Positions 29,547 to 38,055 of a stretch of DNA of 64,000 nucleotides are shown piece after piece (position 1 is the first letter of the stretch; the number at the start of each line of letters is the position of its first letter). The notes beneath the pieces are model-generated. The model had not been told where the DNA came from. It saw nothing but the letters and a program-made list of their open reading frames with translations, and searched no databases. Made by a program: the position numbers and the translations under genes. This stretch comes from Mogibacterium sp. (GTDB lineage: Bacteria > Bacillota > Clostridia > Peptostreptococcales > Anaerovoracaceae): assembly GCA_017434025.1 (NCBI GenBank), contig JAFRGC010000043.1, positions 1 through 64,000 of the forward strand, given 5' to 3'.

Positions 29547-31052
29547 TTAGATTGCTTTATTGTTTTTCAATCCGGCATTTTCCTTTTTCCAGAGATCGTC
29601 ATATTCGAAGCCGGTAACCTTCTTGAGTATCTGCTTCTCTTCTTCTGTAGCCTCTCCGGCCTCATCGCCTTTGCGGCGGGCGACTTCCTTCTGTACAAGG
29701 TTGAACTCTTTGTCAGTTACAGGGAATAGCAGAGCGCAGATAAGCAGCAGTGCTGAGAGGATAGCCGGAGCCAGTATGAAGCAGATTCCGATTCCGTGCT
29801 GTGTTGCCGCGGTCTGATCAAGACCGGCCTTGGCCAGCTCCTCACTGTAGTTAACAGCCGAAAGCATGAATCCGATAATCGCTACCGAAAAACCCGAAGC
29901 GATCTTTCTGATGAATGTTGCCATGCTTGGTACGATGCCCGGCCTTCTCACCGATGTGATGAGTTCATCAACATCTGTCATATCTGCCATGATGGCGAAG
30001 ATACCTGTAAGGGATCCCGCGTTGCCGAGTCCGATAAGGGCCGCCAGCAGCAGGATCGGGATAAGAGGCGCTCCATGATGTGAGAACGCGAACAGCCCCA
30101 ATACGCCGATCAGCCTTACAGGAGCAGCGATCACGATTGCCTTCTTCTTGGAGGTCTTCCTCATGACAGGTCCGAAGATAAGCATTCCAATGAGCTGTGA
30201 TACCATCATGACCGCAAGTATAGGCAGATAGTAATTGACACTGTCATTGTAAGCGCCGAGTGTATGCTCAACATAATACACAGCCATGCCCGAGATGAAG
30301 TCCATGCCTCCCTGGCCAAAGAGATAGAGGCCAAGGAAGATCAGGAACGAGCGGCTCCTGAAGACCGATGCCGCCTGCGTGAAGCTCTCGCCGAGAGTCA
30401 TCTTCACAGGTTCTTTCTGCCTCTCCCATGTACCGAAGAATACGATTATCGAGCATATGAAGAATATCACTCCGAAGAGAATGCCGCACTTGATATAAAG
30501 TGAAGCATCGTTGGTAGGATTGATGATCATTCCCGGAACAAGGCCGCAGATCATCGCTCCAAGTGTGGAGAATATCATACGCACATTGGAGAACTTCGCT
30601 CTCATGGCGTAATCGTCCATCATGTCAGGAAGCAGTCCGTTGTAAGGAACACTCAGCACAGTGAATGCCGTATTAAACAGGCAGTACATCAGCATGTAGT
30701 ATATATAGTTCGCGATCATTGATGACGCGTGTATATCGACCCATATGAGCACGAACATGATGCCCGAGGCGATACTTCCTACCAGGATATAGAACCTCTT
30801 AGGACCGTATTTCGAGCTTGTTCTTTCAACGATATTGCCCATGATAGGGTCTGTAACAGCATCCCAGATCTTTCCTATCATAGGGATGGTGCCTGCAAGC
30901 GCCGGGTTCATTCCCAGAGCGTTAGTGAGGAAGACGATGAAGAATGCGTTAATGATGACAAAGCATCCTCCGCCAAAGATCTCACCTACTCCGTAAGTAA
31001 GCCTGCTGAAAAATCCGTAATCGGGTTTTCTGCCTGCGATTTCTTCTTTCAT
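29547..31052 (-). CDS. GPH-family (MelB-like) sugar:cation symporter
   Basis: A 501-residue membrane protein with about 12 transmembrane segments. It matches the glycoside-pentoside-hexuronide:cation symporter family: LTYGVGEIFGGG near the N-terminus, the conserved GKIWDAVTDPIMGNI (about 61-75, cation/sugar site) and SVPYNGLLPDM. A hydrophilic C-terminal tail of about 55 residues (from about 447) is longer than in simple MelB. The substrate is unknown; a glycoside would fit. Upstream lies a remnant of a FucI-like isomerase gene, so a sugar operon may have decayed here. Confidence 0.86.
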   Translation of the reverse strand: MKEEIAGRKPDYGFFSRLTYGVGEIFGGGCFVIINAFFIVFLTNALGMNPALAGTIPMIGKIWDAVTDPIMGNIVERTSSKYGPKRFYILVGSIASGIMFVLIWVDIHASSMIANYIYYMLMYCLFNTAFTVLSVPYNGLLPDMMDDYAMRAKFSNVRMIFSTLGAMICGLVPGMIINPTNDASLYIKCGILFGVIFFICSIIVFFGTWERQKEPVKMTLGESFTQAASVFRSRSFLIFLGLYLFGQGGMDFISGMAVYYVEHTLGAYNDSVNYYLPILAVMMVSQLIGMLIFGPVMRKTSKKKAIVIAAPVRLIGVLGLFAFSHHGAPLIPILLLAALIGLGNAGSLTGIFAIMADMTDVDELITSVRRPGIVPSMATFIRKIASGFSVAIIGFMLSAVNYSEELAKAGLDQTAATQHGIGICFILAPAILSALLLICALLFPVTDKEFNLVQKEVARRKGDEAGEATEEEKQILKKVTGFEYDDLWKKENAGLKNNKAI

Positions 31053-31126
31053 ACATTATCTCCTTTCACCCTGGTAACGTGTCTCTCTTCACCCATTATA
31101 GCAGATTCGTCCTGTCCATACTGTAT

Positions 31127-31402
31127 CTAATATCTGATCACTTCTATGTCAAGGAAGTGACCGAGGATTTCAAGAGAGTCCGCAGCGTCACCGTAGATTA
31201 CGGCAAAGTGAGGCTCATATCCGGCTTCGACGGTCGACTGCACGAAATCTTCGGCGCAGGTATCCGTGCGGACAACGACGCTCGTACCGAGGAACTGCTT
31301 TTCTCTGTCAAGCGCGCTTCCGGAGGCGATCAGGAATCTGAAACTTCCGTCCGGAGCTTTAGCCACTCTGAATATCGTGACTCTGTCACCAGAGTATAAC
31401 AT
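31127..31402 (-). pseudogene. C-terminal remnant of a FucI/AraA-like isomerase gene
   Basis: A 91-codon open frame resembling only the last part of L-fucose/L-arabinose isomerase-like proteins: a beta-rich piece (GDRVTIFRVAK...) ending with CAEDFVQ, HFAVIYGD, LEILGHFLDIEVI. The family runs to roughly 450-600 residues and nothing matching its N-terminal domains is found upstream, where the guaB-guaA operon ends. The ATG has no good ribosome site. It is probably a truncated gene; a small functional protein cannot be excluded. Confidence 0.6.
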
Positions 31403-31423
31403 AGTAACAACACCAAAAAGCAG

Positions 31424-31463
31424 ATAAGGAGAGACCAGGAATCTTCTCCCTGTCCCCCCTTAT
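31424..31463 (-). terminator. Possible terminator of guaB-guaA
   Basis: Imperfect long hairpin: ATAAGG pairs with CCTTAT at its ends, with partial pairing inside, and TTTTT occurs some bases later on the minus strand. A smaller palindrome TTAACC-AGAC-GGTTAA (about 31473-31488) sits next to the guaA stop. Confidence 0.4.
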
Positions 31464-31489
31464 GTCAATCTCTTAACCAGACGGTTAAA

Positions 31490-32461
31490 CTATTCGAATT
31501 CTATTGTCGATACCGGCTTATCCGAAATATCCCACATTACTCTGTTGACTCCAGGAACGGTGTCGATGATGCGGTCTCTCATGGTCTTGAGCATCTCCCA
31601 AGGGATCTCTACTGACTCTGCAGTTACAGCGTCCACGGTGTTGATCGCTCTGATGATGACCGGCCATCCCATATATCTCTTGCCGTCCTTGATGCCTGTG
31701 GACTTCATGTCAGGAATGACTGCGAAGTACTGCCATGGGGTCTTCTCCATCTTGCCGATCTCTTCTCTTACGATAGCATCTGCCTCGCGGAGCGCTTCGA
31801 GTCTGTCTCTTGTGATGGCTCCGGTGCATCTTACACCGAGTCCAGGTCCCGGGAACGGCTGTCTGTAGACCATGCTGTCAGGGAGTCCGAGTGCGGAACC
31901 GACTACTCTGACTTCATCCTTGTAGAGGAACTTGACTGGCTCTACGAGCTCGAACTGCAGATCCTCAGGGAGTCCGCCTACATTGTGGTGAGCCTTGACA
32001 CCGTCGGATTCCAGGATGTCAGGATAGATCGTACCCTGTCCGAGAAATGCGATACCGTCGAGTTTGGCAGCCTCTTCAGCGAATACATCGATGAATTCCT
32101 TGCCGATGATCTTACGCTTTGTCTCAGGATCATCTACTCCCGCGAGCTTGTCGAGGAATCTGTCAACTGCGTCAACATAGATCAGATTCGCGCCGAGTTC
32201 CTCTCTGAATACCTTGATCACCATCTCCGGCTCGCCCTTACGGAGCAGTCCGTGATTGACATGGACGCATACAAGGTTGTCACCGATAGCCTTGATCAGC
32301 AATGCAGCTACTACACTTGAATCAACGCCGCCTGAGAGAGCAAGCAGTACTTTCTTGTCCCCTACCTGAGCCTTGATCTCAGCGAGCTGCTCCTCGATGA
32401 ACTTGTCAGCGAGTGCACGTGTTGTGATACGTTCCATTGTTTCCGGTCTCATGTTACCCAT
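31490..32461 (-). CDS. GMP synthase, ATP-pyrophosphatase subunit only (no glutaminase domain)
   Basis: A 323-residue protein covering only the amination half of GMP synthase: ATP-pyrophosphatase loop ALSGGVDSSV (41-50), VNHGLLRKGE, GQGTIYPDI, the XMP-binding RQPFPGPGLG, and the C-terminal dimerisation domain ending KPVSTIEFE. There is no class I glutaminase domain, and none is encoded adjacent, so it must use free ammonia or a separate glutaminase, like archaeal two-subunit GMP synthases. GGAGG is seven bases before the ATG. It follows guaB by 44 bases, so XMP made by GuaB would pass straight to it. Confidence 0.93.
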   Translation of the reverse strand: MGNMRPETMERITTRALADKFIEEQLAEIKAQVGDKKVLLALSGGVDSSVVAALLIKAIGDNLVCVHVNHGLLRKGEPEMVIKVFREELGANLIYVDAVDRFLDKLAGVDDPETKRKIIGKEFIDVFAEEAAKLDGIAFLGQGTIYPDILESDGVKAHHNVGGLPEDLQFELVEPVKFLYKDEVRVVGSALGLPDSMVYRQPFPGPGLGVRCTGAITRDRLEALREADAIVREEIGKMEKTPWQYFAVIPDMKSTGIKDGKRYMGWPVIIRAINTVDAVTAESVEIPWEMLKTMRDRIIDTVPGVNRVMWDISDKPVSTIEFE

Positions 32462-32505
32462 TGATATACCTCCGTAAAAACTCTTGAGAGTATTTGATAG
32501 CTTTT

Positions 32506-34020
32506 CTAGCGGTTGCTTGCCGAACGGCCGCTTACTTCTTTAAGTATGACATCGTGTGCTCCGCCTTCTACGATACTTACCGCAGAAACGAGAGTGAGTT
32601 TGGCGTTCTTGTGGAACTCAGGGATCGAGAGGACTCCGCAGTTGCACATTGTTGATTTTACCTTGCTGAGCGTCAGCATGACGTTGTCGTGCAGCGGGCC
32701 TGCGTAAGGTACGTATGAGTCGACGCCCTCTTCGAATTTGAGTTTGGCATCACCGCCGAGGTCGTATCTCTGCCAGTTGCGGGCTCTTGCGGAACCTTCG
32801 CCCCAGTATTCCTTGACGTAGTTGCCGTTGACCATGAGTTTGGCAGATGGCGACTCTTCAAATCTCGCAAAATATCTGCCGAGCATGATGAAGTCTGCGC
32901 CCATTGCGAGTGCCAGTGCGATGTGATAGTCATAGACGATGCCGCCGTCCGAGCAGATCGGAACGTAAACGCCCGTCTTCTTGTAGTACTCGTCTCTTGC
33001 CTGCGCGACTTCAAGTACCGCGCTTGCCTGACCTCTTCCGATACCTTTCTGCTCTCTGGTGATGCAGATGGATCCTCCGCCGATACCGATCTTGACAAAG
33101 TCTGCACCGCAGTCTGCAAGGAAATTAAATCCGTCAGCGTCTACGACATTGCCTGCTCCGACTTTAACAGTGTCACCGTATGTGTCTCTGATCCACTTGA
33201 GAGTGATTGCCTGCCACTCTGAGTAACCCTCAGAGGAGTCGATCGTGAGGATATCTACACCTGCGTCAACCAGTGCAGGTACTCTCTCTTTGAAGTCTCT
33301 GGTATTGATGCCTGCGCCGACGACATATCTCTTGCCTGCATCGAGGAGTTCGAGCGGATGCTCCTTATGTGAATCATAGTCCTTACGGAATACGAATGAT
33401 GTCAGTCTCTGGTTGTCATCAACGATCGGCAGCTGGTTCAGTTTGTTGTCCCAGATGATATCATTTGCTTCGGAAAGTGAGATACCGTCTTTGCCGTAGA
33501 CCAGGTTCTCGAACGGTGTCATGAATTCCGAAACAGGAGTCATAGGATCCATTCTGGAAACTCTGTAGTCTCTGCTTGTTACGATACCGAGGAGCTTGCC
33601 ATCAGCAGTTCCGTCTTCAGTGATAGCGATCGTTGAGTGCCCTTTCTCTGCCTTGAGATCGAGTACATCCTGCATCGTAGCGTCCGGCTTGAGATTGGAA
33701 TCGCTCGGCACGAAACCAGCCTTGGCCCTCTTGGCTCTTCTGACCATTGCTGCCTGGCTCTCGATCGACTGCGATCCGAAGATGAATGAGATCCCGCCTT
33801 CCTTGGCAAGAGCGACAGCCATATTGTCATCGGAAACTGCCTGCATCACCGCGGAAGTCAGCGGAATGTTCATGGTGAGCGCCGGTTCCTCGCCTTTCCT
33901 GTATTTGACTACAGGAGTCTTGAGTGAAACATTTTCCGGTCTTGCCTCTGCGCTGGAGTAACCCGGAATGAGCAGATATTCATTAAAAGTACGTGAAGGT
34001 TCTTTGAGAACTGTTGCCAT
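32506..34020 (-). CDS. guaB: IMP dehydrogenase, Tritrichomonas-type
   Basis: Oxidises IMP to XMP with NAD, the first step to GMP. It is a 504-residue (beta/alpha)8 barrel with a CBS pair inserted at about 105-220. The catalytic loop reads [15 protein letters not shown] with Cys319, and the flap carries WQRYD with Arg418 and Tyr419. These numbers equal those of the Tritrichomonas foetus enzyme, and long stretches are nearly the same by recall, while common bacterial IMPDH reads GPGSICTTR. First gene of a guaB-guaA unit; palindromic operators flank its upstream region. Confidence 0.95.
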   Translation of the reverse strand: MATVLKEPSRTFNEYLLIPGYSSAEARPENVSLKTPVVKYRKGEEPALTMNIPLTSAVMQAVSDDNMAVALAKEGGISFIFGSQSIESQAAMVRRAKRAKAGFVPSDSNLKPDATMQDVLDLKAEKGHSTIAITEDGTADGKLLGIVTSRDYRVSRMDPMTPVSEFMTPFENLVYGKDGISLSEANDIIWDNKLNQLPIVDDNQRLTSFVFRKDYDSHKEHPLELLDAGKRYVVGAGINTRDFKERVPALVDAGVDILTIDSSEGYSEWQAITLKWIRDTYGDTVKVGAGNVVDADGFNFLADCGADFVKIGIGGGSICITREQKGIGRGQASAVLEVAQARDEYYKKTGVYVPICSDGGIVYDYHIALALAMGADFIMLGRYFARFEESPSAKLMVNGNYVKEYWGEGSARARNWQRYDLGGDAKLKFEEGVDSYVPYAGPLHDNVMLTLSKVKSTMCNCGVLSIPEFHKNAKLTLVSAVSIVEGGAHDVILKEVSGRSASNR

Positions 34021-34094
34021 TATTTACCTCTTTTCTGTTTAAAGCATAAGGGTGTATATCGTAAATCAGGGGAGTTACTTGGTCTATTTTATAT

Positions 34095-34110
34095 GTTAGA
34101 TTGTTCTAAC
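34095..34110. promoter_or_regulatory. Palindromic operator candidate, guaB-proximal
   Basis: Perfect inverted repeat GTTAGA-TTGT-TCTAAC, 75 bases before the guaB ATG. A related palindrome lies 70-100 bases further upstream, and a perfect GCCGT-TATTT-ACGGC hairpin (34116-34130) lies between them. Confidence 0.55.
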
Positions 34111-34170
34111 TATTTGCCGTTATTTACGGCTTTTCATAATATAGCACTATACAATTGCGAAATAAAGCGA

Positions 34171-34195
34171 TTTCTAAATGTTAGAAAGAACTAAC
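34171..34195. promoter_or_regulatory. Palindromic operator candidate, guaB-distal
   Basis: Two overlapping perfect palindromes: TTTCTAA-ATG-TTAGAAA (34171-34187) and GTTAG-AAAGAA-CTAAC (34180-34195). The half-site TTAGAA/TTCTAA is shared with the guaB-proximal palindrome. A TATATTATG-like -10 region lies between the two sites. Confidence 0.5.
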
Positions 34196-34261
34196 TTTTT
34201 TACAGTTCCACTCGTTTTTGATATACCCGATCATTTCAGCCAACGACATCCTGAACGTACG

Positions 34262-34291
34262 AAAAAAGGCTTCCGGTCATGACCGGAAGCC
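34262..34291 (-). terminator. Intrinsic terminator of the xylB-DUF4867-isomerase operon
   Basis: Perfect palindrome centred on GGTCATGACC (34268-34291, 12-bp arms), followed on the minus strand by TTTTTT, just past the isomerase stop. Confidence 0.9.
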
Positions 34292-34314
34292 TTGATCAAA
34301 TAGTTTAGTTATTT

Positions 34315-35790
34315 CTACTTGAAAGGGTTCTCTGTCGGATACGGCAGTGACTTCGGCTGATTATAAGCGATGTCCTTCACTCCGAGGAACTTGAACACCT
34401 CGAAGAGTGCTTTCCCGTGATGTCCGAATGCTACCGCACCGTGATGCGGATATCTCTTCTCGATCAGCACGTGGCGGTAGAATCTGCCCATCTCCTTGAT
34501 AGCAAAGATGCCAATGCCGCCAAATGACTGTGTCGCAACAGGCAGTACCTCGCCCTCTGCGATGTATGATCTGAGGTTCCCGTCGCTGTCACACTGAAGT
34601 CTGTAGAAAGTGATCTCGCCCGGAGCAATGTCGCCTTCCAGAGTTCCTCTTGTGAAATCAGGGTCACTCCCTTCCGGCTCGAGCAGTCTGTGCTGGATCA
34701 GCTGGTACTTGATCGCACGGTCCGCGCACATTTTGCATGACGGAGTGTTGCCACAGTGGAATCCCATGAACGTATCGGTCAGTTCATAGTCGAACTTTCC
34801 TTTGATGCTCTCTTCCCACATGCTCTTCGGTACAGAATTGTTGATATCCAGCAGAGTTATCGCATCATCCGAAACACATGCGCCGATGTATTCAGAGAGC
34901 GCGCCGTAGATATCTACTTCACAGGATACCGGGATCCCGCGGCTTGCAAGTCTTGAGTTGACATAGCAAGGCTCAAATCCGAATGTTTCAGGGAAGGCCG
35001 GCCAGCACTTGTCAGCGAAAGCTACGTACTCACGTGCACCTCTGTGCTGCTCCGCCCAATCGAGGAGGGTCAGCTCGAACTGTGCCATCCTCTCGAGCAT
35101 TTCAGGATAATATTTGCCTTCTCCCATCTCGGCCTTCATGTCCTCACAGACTTCAGGGATCCTTGCATCTCCTGCGTGCTGTTTATAGCTTACGAACAGG
35201 TCGAGTTCGGAGTTCTCTTCAACTTCCACACCAAGCTCATACAGACCTTTGATCGGCGCGTTGCAAGCGAAGAAGTCCTGTGGACGAGGTCCGAAAGTGA
35301 TGATCTTCAGGTTCTTCACACCAAGGACAGCTCTTGCAACAGGAACAAAATCTGCGATCATCCTTGCGATATCTTCAGCAGTACCTACCGGATATTCAGG
35401 GATATAACCCTTGAGATGTCTCATGCCGAGATTATATGAGCAATTGAGCATTCCGCAGTATGCGTCTCCTCTGCCGTCGATCAGATTGCCATCGCCTTCA
35501 GCAGCAGCCACGAACATGCATGGTCCATCGAAGTATCTGGCTATCAGTGTTTCTGGTGTTTCCGGACCGAAATTGCCCAGGAATACCACAAGCGCGTTGC
35601 AGCCAGCAGCTTTGACATCAGCAACTGCTGCCAGCATGTCTTTCTCGTTCTCGACTGTAACAGGGCACTCATAGATGTCGCCCTTATAAGCTGCCTTGAT
35701 AGCAGCTCTTCTGCTCTCGGATAAGGAAATGATAAAGCAGTCTCTTGATACTGCGATCATCCCCAGTTTGACTTCAGGAATGTTTTTCAT
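34315..35790 (-). CDS. L-fucose/L-arabinose isomerase-family protein
   Basis: A 491-residue sugar isomerase-like protein of the FucI/AraA superfamily. It has an N-terminal Rossmann-like region (about 1-170), a central domain, and a C-terminal beta domain with PGEITFYRLQCDSDG and HHGAVAFGHHGKALFEVFKFLG. The metal-site region shows FMGFHCGNTPSCKMC, typical of this subfamily. A role in interconverting an aldose and a ketose is likely, but the substrate is unproven. It follows xylulokinase and a DUF4867 gene in one operon lacking xylA, so its product may feed the kinase. Confidence 0.82.
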   Translation of the reverse strand: MKNIPEVKLGMIAVSRDCFIISLSESRRAAIKAAYKGDIYECPVTVENEKDMLAAVADVKAAGCNALVVFLGNFGPETPETLIARYFDGPCMFVAAAEGDGNLIDGRGDAYCGMLNCSYNLGMRHLKGYIPEYPVGTAEDIARMIADFVPVARAVLGVKNLKIITFGPRPQDFFACNAPIKGLYELGVEVEENSELDLFVSYKQHAGDARIPEVCEDMKAEMGEGKYYPEMLERMAQFELTLLDWAEQHRGAREYVAFADKCWPAFPETFGFEPCYVNSRLASRGIPVSCEVDIYGALSEYIGACVSDDAITLLDINNSVPKSMWEESIKGKFDYELTDTFMGFHCGNTPSCKMCADRAIKYQLIQHRLLEPEGSDPDFTRGTLEGDIAPGEITFYRLQCDSDGNLRSYIAEGEVLPVATQSFGGIGIFAIKEMGRFYRHVLIEKRYPHHGAVAFGHHGKALFEVFKFLGVKDIAYNQPKSLPYPTENPFK

Positions 35791-35816
35791 GGATGCACCC
35801 TCCTACGATGCTTCTG

Positions 35817-36443
35817 TTATGCAAGATCTATGTTTTCTCCGGTGAGGCCTATGTAAGCGCCGGCGGCAGCTTCATCCGATTCCGGGTGAGCAAGCAGCCA
35901 CTTATTGCGCGCCCACAGCATCTTATCCTCTTCATTCAAAGCGGTGATCGAAGGTGCTGCTGTATTCGTGCCGCGAGGCAGGACTACCGCAACACGGAAC
36001 CCCTCCTCCTCGTTGACATGGCACGGTGCATAGTGGAGCGCAGTCTCATACACTTCCACCGCGATACCGGCAGGCGCTCTGAAAGCCTTTATCTTACCAG
36101 TATACAGTTTTCCATCTTCAATGTCACTCATGAGTGCGAGAAGCAGTATGAAGTCTCCTGCTCCGATGTTCACCTCACTGTCCTTGTGGTATTCGAGACA
36201 ATTCAGTTTGGTGTTCCTTCCCCAGCACATGCCGAGCTCTACAGGCATGCCGCCATATGCGCGATTCCAGAGTTCCCCATAGATGGAACATTCCTCAAGG
36301 CTCTGGATCGATGGCTCATATGCCACACCTGACTCAGGAAGTTCGATTTTATTCATTGCATCGATCAGCTCTGCAGTATCATAACCATCCAGCACTTTGC
36401 CGTATGGTTTGAATTCTTCGTCATATACAGAATAGATCTTCAT
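35817..36443 (-). CDS. DUF4867 family protein
   Basis: A 208-residue soluble protein, probably of cupin-like beta-rich fold, that I recognise as the DUF4867 family found in sugar-isomerase/kinase operons. Visible conserved pieces are WNRAYGGMPVELGMCWG, LNCLEYHKDSEVNIG (a likely His/Glu metal or ligand site), FRAPAGIAVEVYETALHYAPC and the C-terminal GLTGENIDL. The biochemical role is unknown; the fold pattern and position suggest a sugar-binding or sugar-epimerising helper. It starts 8 bases after xylB and is followed 26 bases later by the isomerase. Confidence 0.75.
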   Translation of the reverse strand: MKIYSVYDEEFKPYGKVLDGYDTAELIDAMNKIELPESGVAYEPSIQSLEECSIYGELWNRAYGGMPVELGMCWGRNTKLNCLEYHKDSEVNIGAGDFILLLALMSDIEDGKLYTGKIKAFRAPAGIAVEVYETALHYAPCHVNEEEGFRVAVVLPRGTNTAAPSITALNEEDKMLWARNKWLLAHPESDEAAAGAYIGLTGENIDLA

Positions 36444-36451
36444 GTGACCTC

Positions 36452-37939
36452 CTAACGTAGTTCCGGAAAAATACCTTTGAGTGCAGGATAGATCCTGCGG
36501 AATTTCTTATACTGAGCCTCGTAACGTGCTGCGATCTCCGGATCCGGTTCAATGGTCTCTGTGACCGAGAGCAGCGCTTCAGCACACGCATTCACGCTCT
36601 CATACTCTCCGCAGCAGACCATGGCCAGCATCGCACCTCCGTATCCCGGGCCTTCCTCAGTCTTAGGAATGTCCAGGCTGATACCCATAATGTTAGCTAT
36701 CATTTTGCGCCAGAGCGGTGATTTCGCGCCGCCTCCGCAGATCTTCGACCTCTTGATATCGAGTCCGAGTGATTTCGCGACTTCAAATGAATCCCTGATA
36801 GCAAATGTTACGCCTTCAAGAACAGCCTGCACCATGTCAGATCTTGTCGTGTCCATGGTCATTCCTGTGAAAGTTCCTCTGGCGTCAGTATCGTTGATCG
36901 GGCTTCTCTCGCCCATCAGATACGGCAGGAAGAACACACGGTTGCGGCCAAGCTTATCATCGGTGATGTCTGCCTGCTCCGCGGCATAGTCCTGAGTCCT
37001 CAGGATCTCCTCGCAAAGCCACTTGTTGCAGCTTGCGGCTGACAGCATGCATCCCATCAGGTGATACTTGCCGTTCGCGTGCGCGAAGGAGTGCAGTCCG
37101 TTGTACGGATCCACTCCGAACTTATCCGATGAGATGAATATGGTACCGGATGTTCCGAGCGATATGTTGCAGTCTCCATCCTTGACAGTACCTGTCCCTA
37201 CTGCAGCTGCAGCGTTATCGCCTGCCCCGGCTGCTACCTTGACTTCCGGAGGCAGTCCCAGCATCTCCGCGATCTCCGGCAGGACCGTTCCGATACAGTC
37301 ATAACTCTCGTACAGTCCCGGCATGATACTCCTGTCTATGCCGCAGATGTCCAGCATCTCCTCTGACCAGCATTTATGCTCAACATCCATAAGGAGCATG
37401 CCGCTCGCATCTGAATAGTCGCACGAATGGACTCCTGTCAGCTTGAAATTGATAAAATCCTTCGGCAGCATGATCTTCGCTATACGCGCAAAGTTTTCCG
37501 GCTCGTTGTTTTTCATCCAGAGGATCTTAGGTGCTGTAAAACCTGCGAATGCAATGTTCGCTGTCAGCTGAGACAGTTTCTCTCTGCCGATCTCTTCGTT
37601 GAGCCAGGCGGTCTCTTCTGCTGTCCTGCCGTCATTCCACAGGATCGCAGGTCTGATGACTTCGCCATTCCCGTCAAGAGCGACCAGACCATGCATCTGA
37701 CCTCCGCATCCTATACCTTTGACCTCAGCAGCATCCTGATCCGCAAGTATCTCCCTGATACCTGAGCAGCAAGCCTGCCACCAGTCATCCGGATCCTGCT
37801 CACTCCACCCCGGGTTCGGGAAGGAGATCGGATAGTCTTTCGTTACAGCCTTCAGAATGGCTCCGTCCTCATCCACAAGCAGGAGCTTTACTGAAGAAGT
37901 TCCCAGATCGACCCCGATAAATTTCTTTTTCCCTGTCAT
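36452..37939 (-). CDS. xylB: Xylulokinase (FGGY family)
   Basis: Phosphorylates D-xylulose, or a close ketopentose, with ATP for entry into the pentose phosphate pathway. It is a 495-residue FGGY kinase with two actin-like ATPase domains: GVDLGTSSVKLLLVD at the N-terminus, the xylulokinase-type GCGGQMHGLVALD and PAILWNDGRT, the second nucleotide-binding region SLGTSGTIFIS, and GGGAKSPLWRKMIAN. First gene of xylB-DUF4867-isomerase, downstream of the sugar ABC permeases. No xylose isomerase gene is present in the window. Confidence 0.92.
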   Translation of the reverse strand: MTGKKKFIGVDLGTSSVKLLLVDEDGAILKAVTKDYPISFPNPGWSEQDPDDWWQACCSGIREILADQDAAEVKGIGCGGQMHGLVALDGNGEVIRPAILWNDGRTAEETAWLNEEIGREKLSQLTANIAFAGFTAPKILWMKNNEPENFARIAKIMLPKDFINFKLTGVHSCDYSDASGMLLMDVEHKCWSEEMLDICGIDRSIMPGLYESYDCIGTVLPEIAEMLGLPPEVKVAAGAGDNAAAAVGTGTVKDGDCNISLGTSGTIFISSDKFGVDPYNGLHSFAHANGKYHLMGCMLSAASCNKWLCEEILRTQDYAAEQADITDDKLGRNRVFFLPYLMGERSPINDTDARGTFTGMTMDTTRSDMVQAVLEGVTFAIRDSFEVAKSLGLDIKRSKICGGGAKSPLWRKMIANIMGISLDIPKTEEGPGYGGAMLAMVCCGEYESVNACAEALLSVTETIEPDPEIAARYEAQYKKFRRIYPALKGIFPELR

Positions 37940-38055
37940 ATCAAATACTCTCCGGTTCTCGCATTATAATTATCGACTGCAGTTATTATATAATTATAAC
38001 CCTTTTTTGTGATATTTCGCAGTGATAATGATGCAACACTGCACATCTCCTGTGA

